32,680 nt of DNA from an uncultured Ideonella sp. (GCA_946479475.1 CAMLGG010000027.1:1-32680), one strand, 5' to 3'. Shown: positions 18,670 to 29,874, counted from the first letter of the stretch. The notes: generated by a model not told the origin, from the letters alone. Made by a program: numbers and translations.

Positions 18670-18724
18670 GCCCACGGCCCACCCATACTGCCAGCGCCGC
18701 ACGAGCACCGCCGGGCCCGTGGGC
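18670..18724. repeat. Imperfect inverted repeat just upstream of the histidine-kinase gene
   Basis: GCCCACGGCCC (18670-18680) and GGGCCCGTGGGC (18713-18724) pair with one bulged base around a 32-nt loop. It lies directly before the kinase ATG, which has no evident ribosome site, and in the maeB/kinase intergenic space. It may be a regulator site or mRNA structure, or may reflect the high GC content. Confidence 0.35.
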
Positions 18725-18730
18725 GCCTGC

Positions 18731-20836
18731 ATGAACCTGCCCGCCGTCTCCACCGCCTCGCCTCCCGCCGAACCGCCGGCGGAGCCTCCGCGCGGCCGCC
18801 GCAGCGTTCGCTGGCTGCTGTGGGGCGCGCTGGTCGCGCTGCTGCTGGTCGCCCAGTCGCTGCTCGTCGGCCTGACGCTCAGCTACGAGGAGGCGCGCGC
18901 CCAGGACCGGGCGGACTCGGTGGCGGCCGCGGCGGCGGGCGAGTTGCGCCGGATGGTGCAGCGCAGCCTGCAAAGCGCCCAGTCGCTGACCTGGAACGAT
19001 CCACCGCCGTCGCAATGGCGCTACGACGCGCTGGAGATGCTGCGCCAGCGACACGAGTTCCTGCGCATGGAGCTGCGCGACGTCGACCTGCACCTGGTGG
19101 TGGCCGCCGACACGCCCTTCCGCCAGCCGCTGTTCGGCGTGATGCCCCGCTCCGAGCTGGAGATCGAGATGCACGCGGTCTGCGCCACGGCGCGCCGGGT
19201 CGCCGCCCCGCTGTTCTCGCGCTCGTACTTCGTGCCGCAGGTCGGCGGGCTGGGGCTGGAGGTGATCGACCTGTGCCTGCCGCTGGACCGCAGCGGCCAG
19301 CCCAGCGGCTACATGGTGGCGACGCTGGCGCTTTCGCAGCTGCTGGAAGACGCCTCCAACACGGCCGCGGCGGCCGACCACGAGCTCTCGCTGGTCGAGG
19401 CCGATGGCACGCGGCTGGTCCGCGCGGGCCTGCACCGCGGAGCCGGCGTCTATTTCGCGACCCGCCTGGTGGACCTGCCGGGCAACTCGCTGCAGCTGCG
19501 GGCCGACTCCGCCCAGGGCCATCCCGGCCTGATTCCCAACCTGACCCTCGCGCTGGTGGTCGGCCTGTCGCTGGGCCTGCTCGGCGTGGTCGTGCTGCTG
19601 GCGCGGGACGTTCGAAGGCGCGCCGTGGCGGAGACGGCCCTGGGCGAGGCCCTGGCATTCCGCCGCGCGATGGAGGATTCGCTGGTCACCGGCCTGCGCG
19701 CACGCGACGTTCGCGGCCGCATCACCTACGTGAACCCGGCCTTCTGCGCGATGGTGGGCTTCAACGCTGCCGAACTCGTCGGCAGCGACCCGCCTCCCTA
19801 CTGGCCGCCGGAGCGAATCGACGAATACCGCCAGCGCACCGCCGAGCGCCTGAAGCTCGCGCGCGACCCCGCCGTGCAACGCGAGGGTTTCGAGACCCAG
19901 TTCATGCGGCGCAACGGCGAACGCTTTCCGGTGATGATCTACGAGGCCCCGCTGCTGGACCGCGTGGGGCACCACGCAGGCTGGATGAGCACCGTGCTGG
20001 ACGTGAGCGCCCAGCGCAGGATGGAGGAGTTGTCGCGCCAGCAGCAGGAGCGACTGCAGGCCACCGCGCGCCTGGCCACGGTGGGCGAGATGGCCTCCCT
20101 GCTCAGCCACGAGCTGAACCAGCCGCTGGCCGCGATCGCGAGCTACGCGACCGGCTCGCTCAACCTCGTGGCGGATGCCGAGCGCGAGCCCGCCACGGCG
20201 GTCGAGACGGTGGGCCTGCTGCGTCAGGCACTGGAGCGCATCGCCGAGCAGGCCGAGCGCGCGGGCCGCGTGATCAAGAGCGTGCATGCCTTCGTGCGGC
20301 GGCGCGAGCGTTCGCGCGAGGCGATCCCGGCCGACCTGCTGGTCGAGGCGGTTCTGCCGCTGGTCCGCCTGCAGGCCCGCAAGAGCGGCACCCGCATCGA
20401 GGTGGATTGCCCTTCGCCCGCGCCGCGCGTCTGGGCCGATCGCACCATGGTCGAGCAGGTGCTGCTCAACCTGACCCGCAACGGCATCCAGGCGATGGAG
20501 GGCGAGGCCACGCCGCTGGACGAACGCGTGCTCACGCTGCGGGTCGCGCGCGCCCACCAGCGCTGGGTGCGATTCGAGGTGATCGACCACGGGCCGGGCA
20601 TCCCGGCCGAGGTGGCGGCGCGCCTGTTCACGCCCTTCTTCACGACGCGGGCGGAGGGCATGGGCCTCGGCCTGTCCTTGTGCCGCACGGTGATCGAGCA
20701 GCATGGCGGGGCGCTGGACTTCGGTCCGGCGGACCCCGGGTCGGCCACCGCGCCAGGGACGGCATTCCGGTTTACGCTACCGGTTCCCGACCCTGCGCGC
20801 CCGGGCACCACGCCCGGGGCCGACCACCCCGCATGA
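18731..20836 (+). CDS. PAS-domain sensor histidine kinase (FixL/DctS-like)
   Basis: 701 residues. Inner-membrane sensor: a Pro-rich cytoplasmic start, TM1 at ~28-50, a ~215-residue periplasmic domain, TM2 at ~269-291, a PAS domain at ~312-428 (GRITYVNPAFCAMVGFNAAE), a coiled segment, then HisKA with H460 in SLLSHELNQPLAAI. The ATPase domain follows with N box LLNLTRNGIQAME, G1 DHGPGIP and G2 GMGLGLSL. This layout with a FixJ-type partner matches DctS/DctR-like dicarboxylate systems. The divergent malic-enzyme gene fits that idea, but the ligand is inferred only from context. The stop overlaps the response-regulator start (ATGA). Confidence 0.92.
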   Translation: MNLPAVSTASPPAEPPAEPPRGRRSVRWLLWGALVALLLVAQSLLVGLTLSYEEARAQDRADSVAAAAAGELRRMVQRSLQSAQSLTWNDPPPSQWRYDALEMLRQRHEFLRMELRDVDLHLVVAADTPFRQPLFGVMPRSELEIEMHAVCATARRVAAPLFSRSYFVPQVGGLGLEVIDLCLPLDRSGQPSGYMVATLALSQLLEDASNTAAAADHELSLVEADGTRLVRAGLHRGAGVYFATRLVDLPGNSLQLRADSAQGHPGLIPNLTLALVVGLSLGLLGVVVLLARDVRRRAVAETALGEALAFRRAMEDSLVTGLRARDVRGRITYVNPAFCAMVGFNAAELVGSDPPPYWPPERIDEYRQRTAERLKLARDPAVQREGFETQFMRRNGERFPVMIYEAPLLDRVGHHAGWMSTVLDVSAQRRMEELSRQQQERLQATARLATVGEMASLLSHELNQPLAAIASYATGSLNLVADAEREPATAVETVGLLRQALERIAEQAERAGRVIKSVHAFVRRRERSREAIPADLLVEAVLPLVRLQARKSGTRIEVDCPSPAPRVWADRTMVEQVLLNLTRNGIQAMEGEATPLDERVLTLRVARAHQRWVRFEVIDHGPGIPAEVAARLFTPFFTTRAEGMGLGLSLCRTVIEQHGGALDFGPADPGSATAPGTAFRFTLPVPDPARPGTTPGADHPA

Positions 20837-21486
20837 ACCTTCCGCTCAGCTCGCGCTTCGGCCTGCCGATGGTCTACCTGGTCGACGACGAGGACGTGGT
20901 GCGCGACGCGCTGGCTTGGCTGCTGCGAACGCGCCGCCTGCTGTCCGAGGGCCATGCGAGCGGCGACGCCTTCGCCGCCTTCCTCGGAGGCAAGACGCCC
21001 AACGACTGGCCGAGCGCACCGTCCTGCCTGCTGCTGGACGTCCGCATGCCGGGCTTGTCCGGCCTGGCCCTGTTCGACCGCCTGGTCGAGCGCGGCTTCG
21101 CCGAGGTGCTCCCGGTGATCTTCCTGACCGGCCATGGCGACGTGCCCACGGCGGTGGCGGCCGTCAAGCGCGGGGCCTTCGATTTCGTCGAGAAGCCCTT
21201 CTCGGACAACGCGCTGGTCGACCGCATCGAGCAGGCCCTGCAGCGCAGCGAAGCAGCGCTCGAGCGACGGGCGAACAAGCGGCAGGTCGAACGCGCCCTG
21301 TCCGAGCTGACCGAGCGCGAGAAGGAGGTGATGAACCTCGTCGTCGAGGGCCGGCCCAACAAGCTGATCGCCGATGCGCTGGACATCAGCGTGCGCACCG
21401 TCGAGGTCCACCGGGCGCGGGTGTTCGAGAAGATGAACGTCAAGTCCGCCGTCGAGCTGGCCAATCTGCTGCGGCCGCCGGCCTGA
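20833..21486 (+). CDS. FixJ/NarL-type response regulator
   Basis: 217 residues. The receiver domain has acidic D18/D19 in YLVDDED, the phospho-acceptor D69 in LLLDVRMPG, T99 in FLTGHGD and K121 in FVEKPF. The MPGLSG and PTAVAAVKRGAFDFVEKPF stretches are typical of the FixJ subfamily. A LuxR-type HTH lies at ~155-213 (LTEREKEVMNLVVEG, KLIADALDISVRTVEVHRA). It is coupled to the kinase gene by a 4-bp overlap and should be phosphorylated by it. The divergent maeB promoter region is the obvious first target, by inference. Confidence 0.94.
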   Translation: MNLPLSSRFGLPMVYLVDDEDVVRDALAWLLRTRRLLSEGHASGDAFAAFLGGKTPNDWPSAPSCLLLDVRMPGLSGLALFDRLVERGFAEVLPVIFLTGHGDVPTAVAAVKRGAFDFVEKPFSDNALVDRIEQALQRSEAALERRANKRQVERALSELTEREKEVMNLVVEGRPNKLIADALDISVRTVEVHRARVFEKMNVKSAVELANLLRPPA

Positions 21487-21514
21487 GGCGCAGGAAGCGC
21501 CGACAATCCGGCGC

Positions 21515-22492
21515 ATGGCCCTCGGTGAATTCGAACTGATCGAACGCTACTTCCGCCCGCCGGTGCGCCGCGCCGCGCTGGGAGGCGGCGATGACTGTGC
21601 TCTGCTGCAGCCTGCGCCGGGCCAGCAACTGGCGGTCTCGACCGACCTGCTCGTGGAGGGCCGGCACTTCCTGTCCACGGTGGCGCCGGATCGCCTCGGC
21701 CACAAGGCGCTCGCGGTGAACCTCAGCGACCTGGCGGCGTGTGGCGCGGAGCCGCTCGCGTTCACGCTGGCCTTGAGCCTGCCGCGGGCGGAAGCCTCGT
21801 TCCTCGAGCCGTTCGCGCAAGGCATGCTGGAGCTGGCCGAGCAGCACGGCATAGAGCTGGTGGGCGGCGACACCACCGCGGGCCCGCTGACCATAGGCAT
21901 CACCGCCATGGGCCAGGTGCCGCCGGGCCAGGCCCTGCTGCGAAGCGGCGCACGCGCCGGCGACGAACTCTGGGTCAGCGGCTGCCTGGGGGATGCGCGG
22001 CTCGCGCTCGAGGTCTTCCGCGGCCGGGTCGAGCTGCCGGGCGAGGCCTTCGGTGCGGTGCGCGAAGCGATGGAGCGGCCCCAGCCGCGCGTCGCCCTCG
22101 GCCTCGCGCTGCGCGGCATAGCGACGGCCACGATCGACCTCTCGGACGGCCTGCTGGGCGACCTCGGCCATGTGCGCCGCCGCTCGGGCGTCGGCGCCAC
22201 GCTGTGGCTGGACACGCTGCCACGTAGCGCCGCCCTGGCGGCACAGCCGATCAGCGTGCAGCGCGAATGCCTGCTGGCCGGCGGCGACGACTACGAGCTG
22301 CTGTTCACCGCCCCGCCGTCGGCCGCGGAGGCCGTGCGCGCGGCCGGCGTGGCCAGCGGCACGCCGGTCACCTGCGTTGGCCGGATCGAGCCGGCGGCCG
22401 AGGGCCTGAAGGTCTATGCCGAGGCCCACGGGCGCGAGCCGCTGGACCTCGCGGCCTTCGCCAGCTTCGACCATTTCAAGACCGCCGGATGA
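21515..22492 (+). CDS. thiL: Thiamine-monophosphate kinase ThiL
   Basis: 325 residues of the PurM/ThiL fold. It converts thiamine monophosphate to the active diphosphate cofactor using ATP. Motifs: GGGDDCALL, STDLLVEGRHF, AVNLSDLAACGAEP, VGGDTTAGP, and TIDLSDGLLGDLGH, with the C-terminal GGDDYELLFTA. It begins 28 bp after the response-regulator gene and overlaps pgpA by 4 bp, the thiL-pgpA pairing common in proteobacteria. Confidence 0.96.
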   Translation: MALGEFELIERYFRPPVRRAALGGGDDCALLQPAPGQQLAVSTDLLVEGRHFLSTVAPDRLGHKALAVNLSDLAACGAEPLAFTLALSLPRAEASFLEPFAQGMLELAEQHGIELVGGDTTAGPLTIGITAMGQVPPGQALLRSGARAGDELWVSGCLGDARLALEVFRGRVELPGEAFGAVREAMERPQPRVALGLALRGIATATIDLSDGLLGDLGHVRRRSGVGATLWLDTLPRSAALAAQPISVQRECLLAGGDDYELLFTAPPSAAEAVRAAGVASGTPVTCVGRIEPAAEGLKVYAEAHGREPLDLAAFASFDHFKTAG

Positions 22493-23088
22493 ACGACGAG
22501 ATCGAGGACGCGCGCATCCGCAGCGAGACGCAGGCAGCCAGCCCCACGCCACCGCCCGCCGCGCCGCCGCCGCGCCGGCCGAGCCTGCGCCTGATGCTGC
22601 TGCATCCGGCGCACGCCATCTCCTTCGGCTTCGGCAGCGGCCTGTCGCCGGTCGCGCCCGGCACCGTGGGCACTCTGTGGGCCTGGCTGGCCTTCGTGGT
22701 GCTCGGCACGTGGATCAGTCCTGCCGGCTGGGCCCTCGTGCTGGCGCTGGGTGCGCCACTCGGCTGCTGGGCCTGCACCCGCACCGCGCAGGCCCTCGGC
22801 ATCGCCGACCCCGGCTCCATCGTCTGGGACGAGGTGCTCGCCTTCTGGGCCGTGCTGTGGCTCATCGCGCCGGCCGGCTTCCTGCTGCAGCTCGCGGCCT
22901 TCGCGCTGTTCCGCTTCTTCGATGCGGCCAAGCCGGGGCCGGTGGCCTGGGCCGATGGCCTGTTCAAGCTGCCGCCGGGCCAGCGCCCGGGCTGGCGCCA
23001 GGGCCTGGGCATCATGCTGGACGACGCTGTCGCCGCGCTGTGCACGCTGCTCGTGCTCGCGCTGTGGCGCGTGATCTCCGGAGGCTGA
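22489..23088 (+). CDS. pgpA: Phosphatidylglycerophosphatase A
   Basis: 199 residues. Inner-membrane phosphatase that makes phosphatidylglycerol from its phosphate. After a ~30-residue Pro/Ala-rich start come LHPAHAISFGFGSGLSPVAPG, with the GLSPVAPGTVGT family motif, several hydrophobic segments and the acidic active-site motif IVWDEVLAFW. A second conserved block is FRFFDAAKPGPV, followed by GLGIMLDD. The ATG overlaps the thiL stop, and pncC starts immediately after its own stop. Confidence 0.95.
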   Translation: MNDEIEDARIRSETQAASPTPPPAAPPPRRPSLRLMLLHPAHAISFGFGSGLSPVAPGTVGTLWAWLAFVVLGTWISPAGWALVLALGAPLGCWACTRTAQALGIADPGSIVWDEVLAFWAVLWLIAPAGFLLQLAAFALFRFFDAAKPGPVAWADGLFKLPPGQRPGWRQGLGIMLDDAVAALCTLLVLALWRVISGG

Positions 23089-23613
23089 ATGCCGCTGCTG
23101 AACGAGGACGAGGCCCTGATGGCGCGCATCGGCGCACTGGGCGATTCGCTGCGGGCGGCCGGCCTGACGCTCGCCTGCGCCGAGAGCTGCACGGGTGGTC
23201 TCTTCGCCGCGCTGTGCACCAGCCAGGCCGGCTCGAGCGACTGGTTCGAGCGCGGCTTCGTCACCTACAGCAACGCCGCCAAGACGGAGGCCCTGGGCGT
23301 CGACGCCGCGCTCATCGCGACCCATGGGGCGGTGAGCGAGCCGGTGGCCCTCGCGATGGCCGAGGGGGCTCTCGAGCACAGCCGGGCGCAGGTCGCGCTG
23401 GCCGTCACCGGCATCGCCGGGCCCGGCGGCGCCACGCCCGGCAAGCCGGTGGGCCTGGTCTGGCTGGCGCTCGCGTGGCGCCCGGGCGAGGGCCCGGTGC
23501 GGGCCGAAGCGCAGCAGCGCGTCCTCCCGGGCGACCGCACCGCCGTGCGCTCGGCCACCGTCCAATGGGGCCTGGAGCGCCTGCTCGCGCTCGTGCCCGG
23601 GCTGGGCCCATGA
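23089..23613 (+). CDS. pncC: Nicotinamide-nucleotide amidohydrolase PncC (CinA C-terminal domain)
   Basis: 174 residues, the stand-alone CinA C-terminal domain. It deamidates NMN to nicotinate mononucleotide in pyridine-nucleotide salvage. Motifs: LACAESCTGGLFAALCTSQAG with the catalytic Ser, FVTYSNAAKTEALGV, and AVTGIAGPGGATPGKPVGLV. The start directly abuts the pgpA stop, and its own stop overlaps the dehydrogenase start (ATGA). This places it in a four-gene thiL-pgpA-pncC-dehydrogenase run. Confidence 0.94.
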   Translation: MPLLNEDEALMARIGALGDSLRAAGLTLACAESCTGGLFAALCTSQAGSSDWFERGFVTYSNAAKTEALGVDAALIATHGAVSEPVALAMAEGALEHSRAQVALAVTGIAGPGGATPGKPVGLVWLALAWRPGEGPVRAEAQQRVLPGDRTAVRSATVQWGLERLLALVPGLGP

Positions 23614-24554
23614 GCCTTTACCTTTGCGGCGACCTGGACCCTGAAGAGCGCCGCTCGTGGCTGGCCGCGTTGCGCGCTGCCCTGCCCGGCGAGCTCGTCG
23701 AAGATTCGCTGGAGGGCCTGGATCCGGCCGAGGTCGATGTGGCCCTGGTGGCCAATCCTCCTCCCGGCTCGCTTCGAGGGCTGCCCGCGCTTCGCCTGGT
23801 CCAGTCGCTGTGGGCAGGGGTGGATCGCCTGCTGGCCGATGAAACCTTGCCGGCGGGCGTACCGCTCGCCCGCATGGTCGATCCGACGATGTCGGCGGCG
23901 ATGGGCGAGACGGCGCTCTGGGCGGTGCTCTCCCTGCACCGGGGCTTCTTCGCCTACGCGCGCCAGCAGCGGCAAGCGCGCTGGCAGGTGCTGCCGCAGC
24001 GGCGTGCAGACGAGGTCAAGGTGGCGGTGCTCGGACTCGGAGAGCTGGGCCGCAGCGTGGCGGCGAGCCTGGCCTCGCAGCGCTACGAGGTGCAGGGGTG
24101 GCGGCAGGGCGGCGCAAGGCCGCATGCGCAGTTGCCAGTGCCCGCGCATGAGGGCGCCTCCGCGCTCGAGCCGCTGCTGGCTTGGGCCGACATCGTCGTC
24201 AACCTGCTGCCGCTCACGCCCACGACGCGCGGCCTCTTCGACGCGAAGCGCCTTCAGGCGATGAAGCGCGGGGCGGCGCTGGTCAACCTCGCGCGAGGCG
24301 CGCAGGTGATCGAGCCGGACCTCCTGGCTGCGCTCGACGCCGGCCAGCTGTCGCATGCGGTGCTCGACGTGTTCCAGACGGAGCCACTGCCACCGGCGCA
24401 TGCGTTCTGGCGGCACCCGCAGGTGACGGTGCTGCCGCACGTCGCGGCACTCACCGATCCCCGCAGCGCGGCCGAAGTGGCGGCGGCCAACGTCAGGGCG
24501 TTGCGGGCGGGCCTGCCGCTGGCCCATGTCGTCGACCGCTCCCGCGGCTACTGA
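23610..24554 (+). CDS. ghrA: D-2-hydroxyacid dehydrogenase, glyoxylate/hydroxypyruvate reductase A-like
   Basis: 314 residues. NAD(P)H-dependent reductase of 2-oxoacids such as glyoxylate or hydroxypyruvate. The Rossmann motif is VLGLGELGRSVA (GLGELG 142-147). The catalytic triad is visible: R229 in NLARGAQVI, E258 in FQTEPLPP and H277 in LPHVAA. The N-terminal substrate domain is short and divergent, as in GhrA-type enzymes. It is intact, but codons 199-314 are repeated as a copy downstream (24781-25132) because of a tandem duplication. The 3' end overlaps the holA fragment by 7 bp in convergent orientation. The substrate is inferred from the family. Confidence 0.85.
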   Translation: MSLYLCGDLDPEERRSWLAALRAALPGELVEDSLEGLDPAEVDVALVANPPPGSLRGLPALRLVQSLWAGVDRLLADETLPAGVPLARMVDPTMSAAMGETALWAVLSLHRGFFAYARQQRQARWQVLPQRRADEVKVAVLGLGELGRSVAASLASQRYEVQGWRQGGARPHAQLPVPAHEGASALEPLLAWADIVVNLLPLTPTTRGLFDAKRLQAMKRGAALVNLARGAQVIEPDLLAALDAGQLSHAVLDVFQTEPLPPAHAFWRHPQVTVLPHVAALTDPRSAAEVAAANVRALRAGLPLAHVVDRSRGY

Positions 24555-24775
24555 GGGTCGGGCGACAGGGCCATCGGCCGGCCGGACATGGCACGGGCGC
24601 CGCGACGGCTGCCACCGCGGGCCGCCACGACCACATCCAGCGTCATCAGCATGAGGCGGCGCAGGCCGTCCCAGGCGTCGTCGGGCCAGGCCGGGTGGCG
24701 CAGGCCCTTGACCAGGCCGTCGCAGGTGCTGGCCGCCTCGACGAGCGCGGCCAGCGCGGCATCGTCGACGCCCGG
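24203..24775. repeat. 573-bp direct tandem duplication, left copy
   Basis: By eye it is identical to 24781-25353 (offset 578 bp). It covers the last 116 codons of the dehydrogenase gene and the last 75 codons plus stop of holA. Identity ends at 24775/25353, where the next base is G here and C in the right copy. The sequence to the left of 24203 is unique. Confidence 0.97.
24548..24775 (-). pseudogene. holA: Truncated holA 3' fragment (duplicate)
   Basis: Encodes only the final 75 residues of the delta subunit (PGVDDAALAALVEAAST onward), with no start or upstream domains. It is the duplicate of 25126-25353. On its upstream side the frame runs into the antisense of the duplicated dehydrogenase tail, so no working product is expected. 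Confidence 0.93.
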
Positions 24776-24780
24776 GACGG

Positions 24781-25132
24781 CCTGCTGCCGCTCACGCCCA
24801 CGACGCGCGGCCTCTTCGACGCGAAGCGCCTTCAGGCGATGAAGCGCGGGGCGGCGCTGGTCAACCTCGCGCGAGGCGCGCAGGTGATCGAGCCGGACCT
24901 CCTGGCTGCGCTCGACGCCGGCCAGCTGTCGCATGCGGTGCTCGACGTGTTCCAGACGGAGCCACTGCCACCGGCGCATGCGTTCTGGCGGCACCCGCAG
25001 GTGACGGTGCTGCCGCACGTCGCGGCACTCACCGATCCCCGCAGCGCGGCCGAAGTGGCGGCGGCCAACGTCAGGGCGTTGCGGGCGGGCCTGCCGCTGG
25101 CCCATGTCGTCGACCGCTCCCGCGGCTACTGA
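24781..25132 (+). pseudogene. ghrA: Truncated dehydrogenase 3' fragment (duplicate)
   Basis: Encodes residues 199-314 of the dehydrogenase, including the catalytic Arg, Glu and His but not the Rossmann GLGELG or the substrate domain. There is no proper start; an open frame entering from upstream is out of frame with the intact gene and has no family match. The intact gene at 23610-24554 is unaffected. Confidence 0.93.
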
Positions 25133-25353
25133 GGGTCGGGCGACAGGGCCATCGGCCGGCCGGACATGGCACGGGCGCCGCGACGGCTGCCACCGCGGGC
25201 CGCCACGACCACATCCAGCGTCATCAGCATGAGGCGGCGCAGGCCGTCCCAGGCGTCGTCGGGCCAGGCCGGGTGGCGCAGGCCCTTGACCAGGCCGTCG
25301 CAGGTGCTGGCCGCCTCGACGAGCGCGGCCAGCGCGGCATCGTCGACGCCCGG
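24781..25353. repeat. 573-bp direct tandem duplication, right copy
   Basis: Second copy of 24203-24775. The two are separated by 5 bp, GACGG (24776-24780), found at neither outer edge. This copy supplies the 3' end of the intact holA. Confidence 0.97.
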
Positions 25354-26247
25354 CAGCAGCGCTTCGAAGGCGCGCTCCTTGTCGCCCCACACGCGCGCTT
25401 CGCGCAGCGCCACCGGCAAGGGCTTGCCGCCCAGCGTGATCGCATCGCGAGCGCGCTTCATGGCACGGATGTCCTCGGCCAGCGTCCAGTGCACCAGCAC
25501 TGCGGCCTCGCCTTCGGCCTTCAGCCCGTCGAGCATGCGCAGCGCCCGCGGCGCCTGGCCGCTCAGCACGGCCGCGCCGAGCTGGAAGACATCGAAGCGG
25601 GCAACATCCAGCACCGCCGACTCGATCTGCTCGAAGCTCAGCTCGCCCGCCGGGTACAGCAGCGCGAGCTTCTGCAGCTCCTGGTGCGCCGCCAGCAGGT
25701 TGCCCTCGACGCGGTCGGCGAAGAACGCGAGCGCCTGCTGGCCCGGCTCGCCCGTTGCCACCCGCTGCCCTTGCGCCGACAGGCGCTGGGCGATCCAGGC
25801 GGGCAGTGCGTGGCGCTCGATGGGATCCACCCGCACCATGACGCCGGCGCGGTCCAGCGCCGAGACCCAGGCGCCCTTCTGCGCCTGCCAGTCGAGCTTC
25901 GGCAGGTGGACGATGGTGAGCACGTCCTCCGACAGGCCTTCGCAGTAGGCCTGCAATGCGGCCGAGCCCTCCTTGCCGGGCTTGCCGGTGGGGATGCGGA
26001 TCTCGATGATCTTCCTGTCGGCGAACAGGCCCATGGACTGCGCCGCGCCGAGCACGCCGCTCCAGTCAAAATGGGCGCCGCTGACGGTGAAGACCTGCCG
26101 CTCGCTGAAGCCGGCGGCGCGCGCGGCGGCCCGGATGGCGTCGGCCGCCTCCTGGGCCAGCAAGGGCTCGTCGCCCTGGATCGTGTAGAGCGGCTTCAGG
26201 CCCGAGCGGCCGAGCTGTTGGGCAAGCTGGTCGGCGCGGACCTGCAT
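25126..26247 (-). CDS. holA: DNA polymerase III subunit delta
   Basis: 373 residues. Clamp-loader subunit that opens the beta clamp. Family features: PLYTIQGDEPLLAQEAADAIR near the start, GLFADRKIIEIRIPTGKPGK, LTIVHLPKLDWQAQK, HALPAWIAQRL, FFADRVEGNLLAAHQELQKL and the C-terminal helical domain (LDGLKAEGEAAVLVHWTLAE). It is the last gene of the bamE-to-holA operon, 6 bp after lptE. Its last 75 codons are duplicated further downstream, but this copy is complete. Its stop overlaps the end of the duplicated dehydrogenase fragment by 7 bp. Confidence 0.95.
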   Translation of the reverse strand: MQVRADQLAQQLGRSGLKPLYTIQGDEPLLAQEAADAIRAAARAAGFSERQVFTVSGAHFDWSGVLGAAQSMGLFADRKIIEIRIPTGKPGKEGSAALQAYCEGLSEDVLTIVHLPKLDWQAQKGAWVSALDRAGVMVRVDPIERHALPAWIAQRLSAQGQRVATGEPGQQALAFFADRVEGNLLAAHQELQKLALLYPAGELSFEQIESAVLDVARFDVFQLGAAVLSGQAPRALRMLDGLKAEGEAAVLVHWTLAEDIRAMKRARDAITLGGKPLPVALREARVWGDKERAFEALLPGVDDAALAALVEAASTCDGLVKGLRHPAWPDDAWDGLRRLMLMTLDVVVAARGGSRRGARAMSGRPMALSPDPQ

Positions 26248-26253
26248 GCTCGG

Positions 26254-26766
26254 TCAGGCCTTGGGCAAGGATGCGGCGGCGGCCGGCTGGCCCGCTGCCG
26301 CCAGCATCTGCATCAGCTGCTGGGCGAGGTCCTGCCGCATGTCGCGCACCAGGCCGGCTTCCTCCGTCTGCTTCGCCAGGGCCACCGTCTCGCTGTAGCT
26401 CATGTCGCGCACCAGCTCCAGCCGCTGCTCGGGCAGCTGGGGGCCGCCGTCGGGCTTGTCCAGCCGGAAGCGCAGCGTGACCCGCAGGCGGAACTCGCGC
26501 ACCTGGCCGGCGGCGGTGGAGGCGGCCACGATCTTGTCGTAGCGGTCTTCCAGCACCACCAGCACCACCTCGGCGTCCAGCGGCCGGTTGACCACCGTGA
26601 CCGTGGCCGGCAGCGCCTGCCGGAGCGCATCGGCCATCGGCGAGGCCGGCTTGAAGCCGCTGATCGCCAGCCGGGTGAAGGGCAGCTGCACCGGCTGGCG
26701 CAGCTTGAAGCCGCAGCCGGCCAGCATGCCGGCCGCCGCCAGTGCCAGGAGTCCCCGCCGCCGCAC
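26254..26766 (-). CDS. lptE: LPS-assembly lipoprotein LptE
   Basis: 170 residues from a GTG at 26766, 2 bp after the leuS stop. A lipoprotein signal peptide (RRRGLLALAAAG) ends in the lipobox LAGC with C18 as the lipidated residue. The mature start GFKLRQPVQLPF and later ATVTVVNRPLDAEVVLVVLED and RFRLD are typical of LptE/RlpB. The later ATG (residue 14) would destroy the signal peptide. LptE plugs and folds the LptD barrel; lptD itself is in this window, 14 kb away. The leuS-lptE-holA order is widely conserved. Confidence 0.95.
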   Translation of the reverse strand: MRRRGLLALAAAGMLAGCGFKLRQPVQLPFTRLAISGFKPASPMADALRQALPATVTVVNRPLDAEVVLVVLEDRYDKIVAASTAAGQVREFRLRVTLRFRLDKPDGGPQLPEQRLELVRDMSYSETVALAKQTEEAGLVRDMRQDLAQQLMQMLAAAGQPAAAASLPKA

Positions 26767-26768
26767 CG

Positions 26769-29423
<2,655 letters not shown>

Positions 29424-29431
29424 TTAGGTGG

Positions 29432-29866
29432 CTACCTCGGCGCGCTGGCTGCCGACCCACCCGCCGTGATGAATCCGATCTTCGAAAGCCCCGCCGTCTG
29501 CAGCAGGCCGATCAGCTCGGCCACCTTGCCGTAAGGCACGCTGGCATCGGCGCGCAGCTGCACTTCGGTGGCCGGGTTGCGGCCGGCGGCGCGCTGGGCC
29601 TGCTCGCGCAGCTCGTCCGTCGACACCGGCTGCTCGCCGAGGTAGAGCTTGCCCGCCGGATCGATAGCCACCGCGATGAAGGCCGGCGTCTCGCTGGCGC
29701 GGCTGCCCTCGGCCTTGGGAAGGTCCAGCTTGAGGCTGGAGCTCATCAGCGGCGCAGTGATGATGAAGATCACGAGCAGCACGAGCATCACGTCGATGAG
29801 CGGCGTCATGTTGATGTCGCTCATCGGGCTGGGCGCGCGGGCGCGCTCGAGGCGGCCGAAGGCCAT
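29432..29866 (-). CDS. exbD: ExbD/TolR-family biopolymer transport protein
   Basis: 144 residues. Short cytoplasmic start, then the family motif SDINMTPLIDVMLVLLVIFI with the conserved proton-path Asp D25 in a single transmembrane helix (~24-44), and a periplasmic domain (KLDLPKAEG; VQLRADASVPYGKVAELIGLLQ; IGFIT). With ExbB it uses the proton motive force to drive TonB-dependent uptake or a Tol-like process. No tonB, tolA or tolB is adjacent, so ExbD versus TolR is judged from the gene order usual in Burkholderiales. It lies 8 bp after exbB. Confidence 0.9.
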   Translation of the reverse strand: MAFGRLERARAPSPMSDINMTPLIDVMLVLLVIFIITAPLMSSSLKLDLPKAEGSRASETPAFIAVAIDPAGKLYLGEQPVSTDELREQAQRAAGRNPATEVQLRADASVPYGKVAELIGLLQTAGLSKIGFITAGGSAASAPR

Positions 29867-29874
29867 GGCTGCGG

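Noticed and set aside
24182..25390. A 316-residue plus-strand and a 280-residue minus-strand open frame spanning the duplication.
   Set aside because: They join out-of-frame sequence to duplicated gene tails, so they are by-products of the rearrangement.
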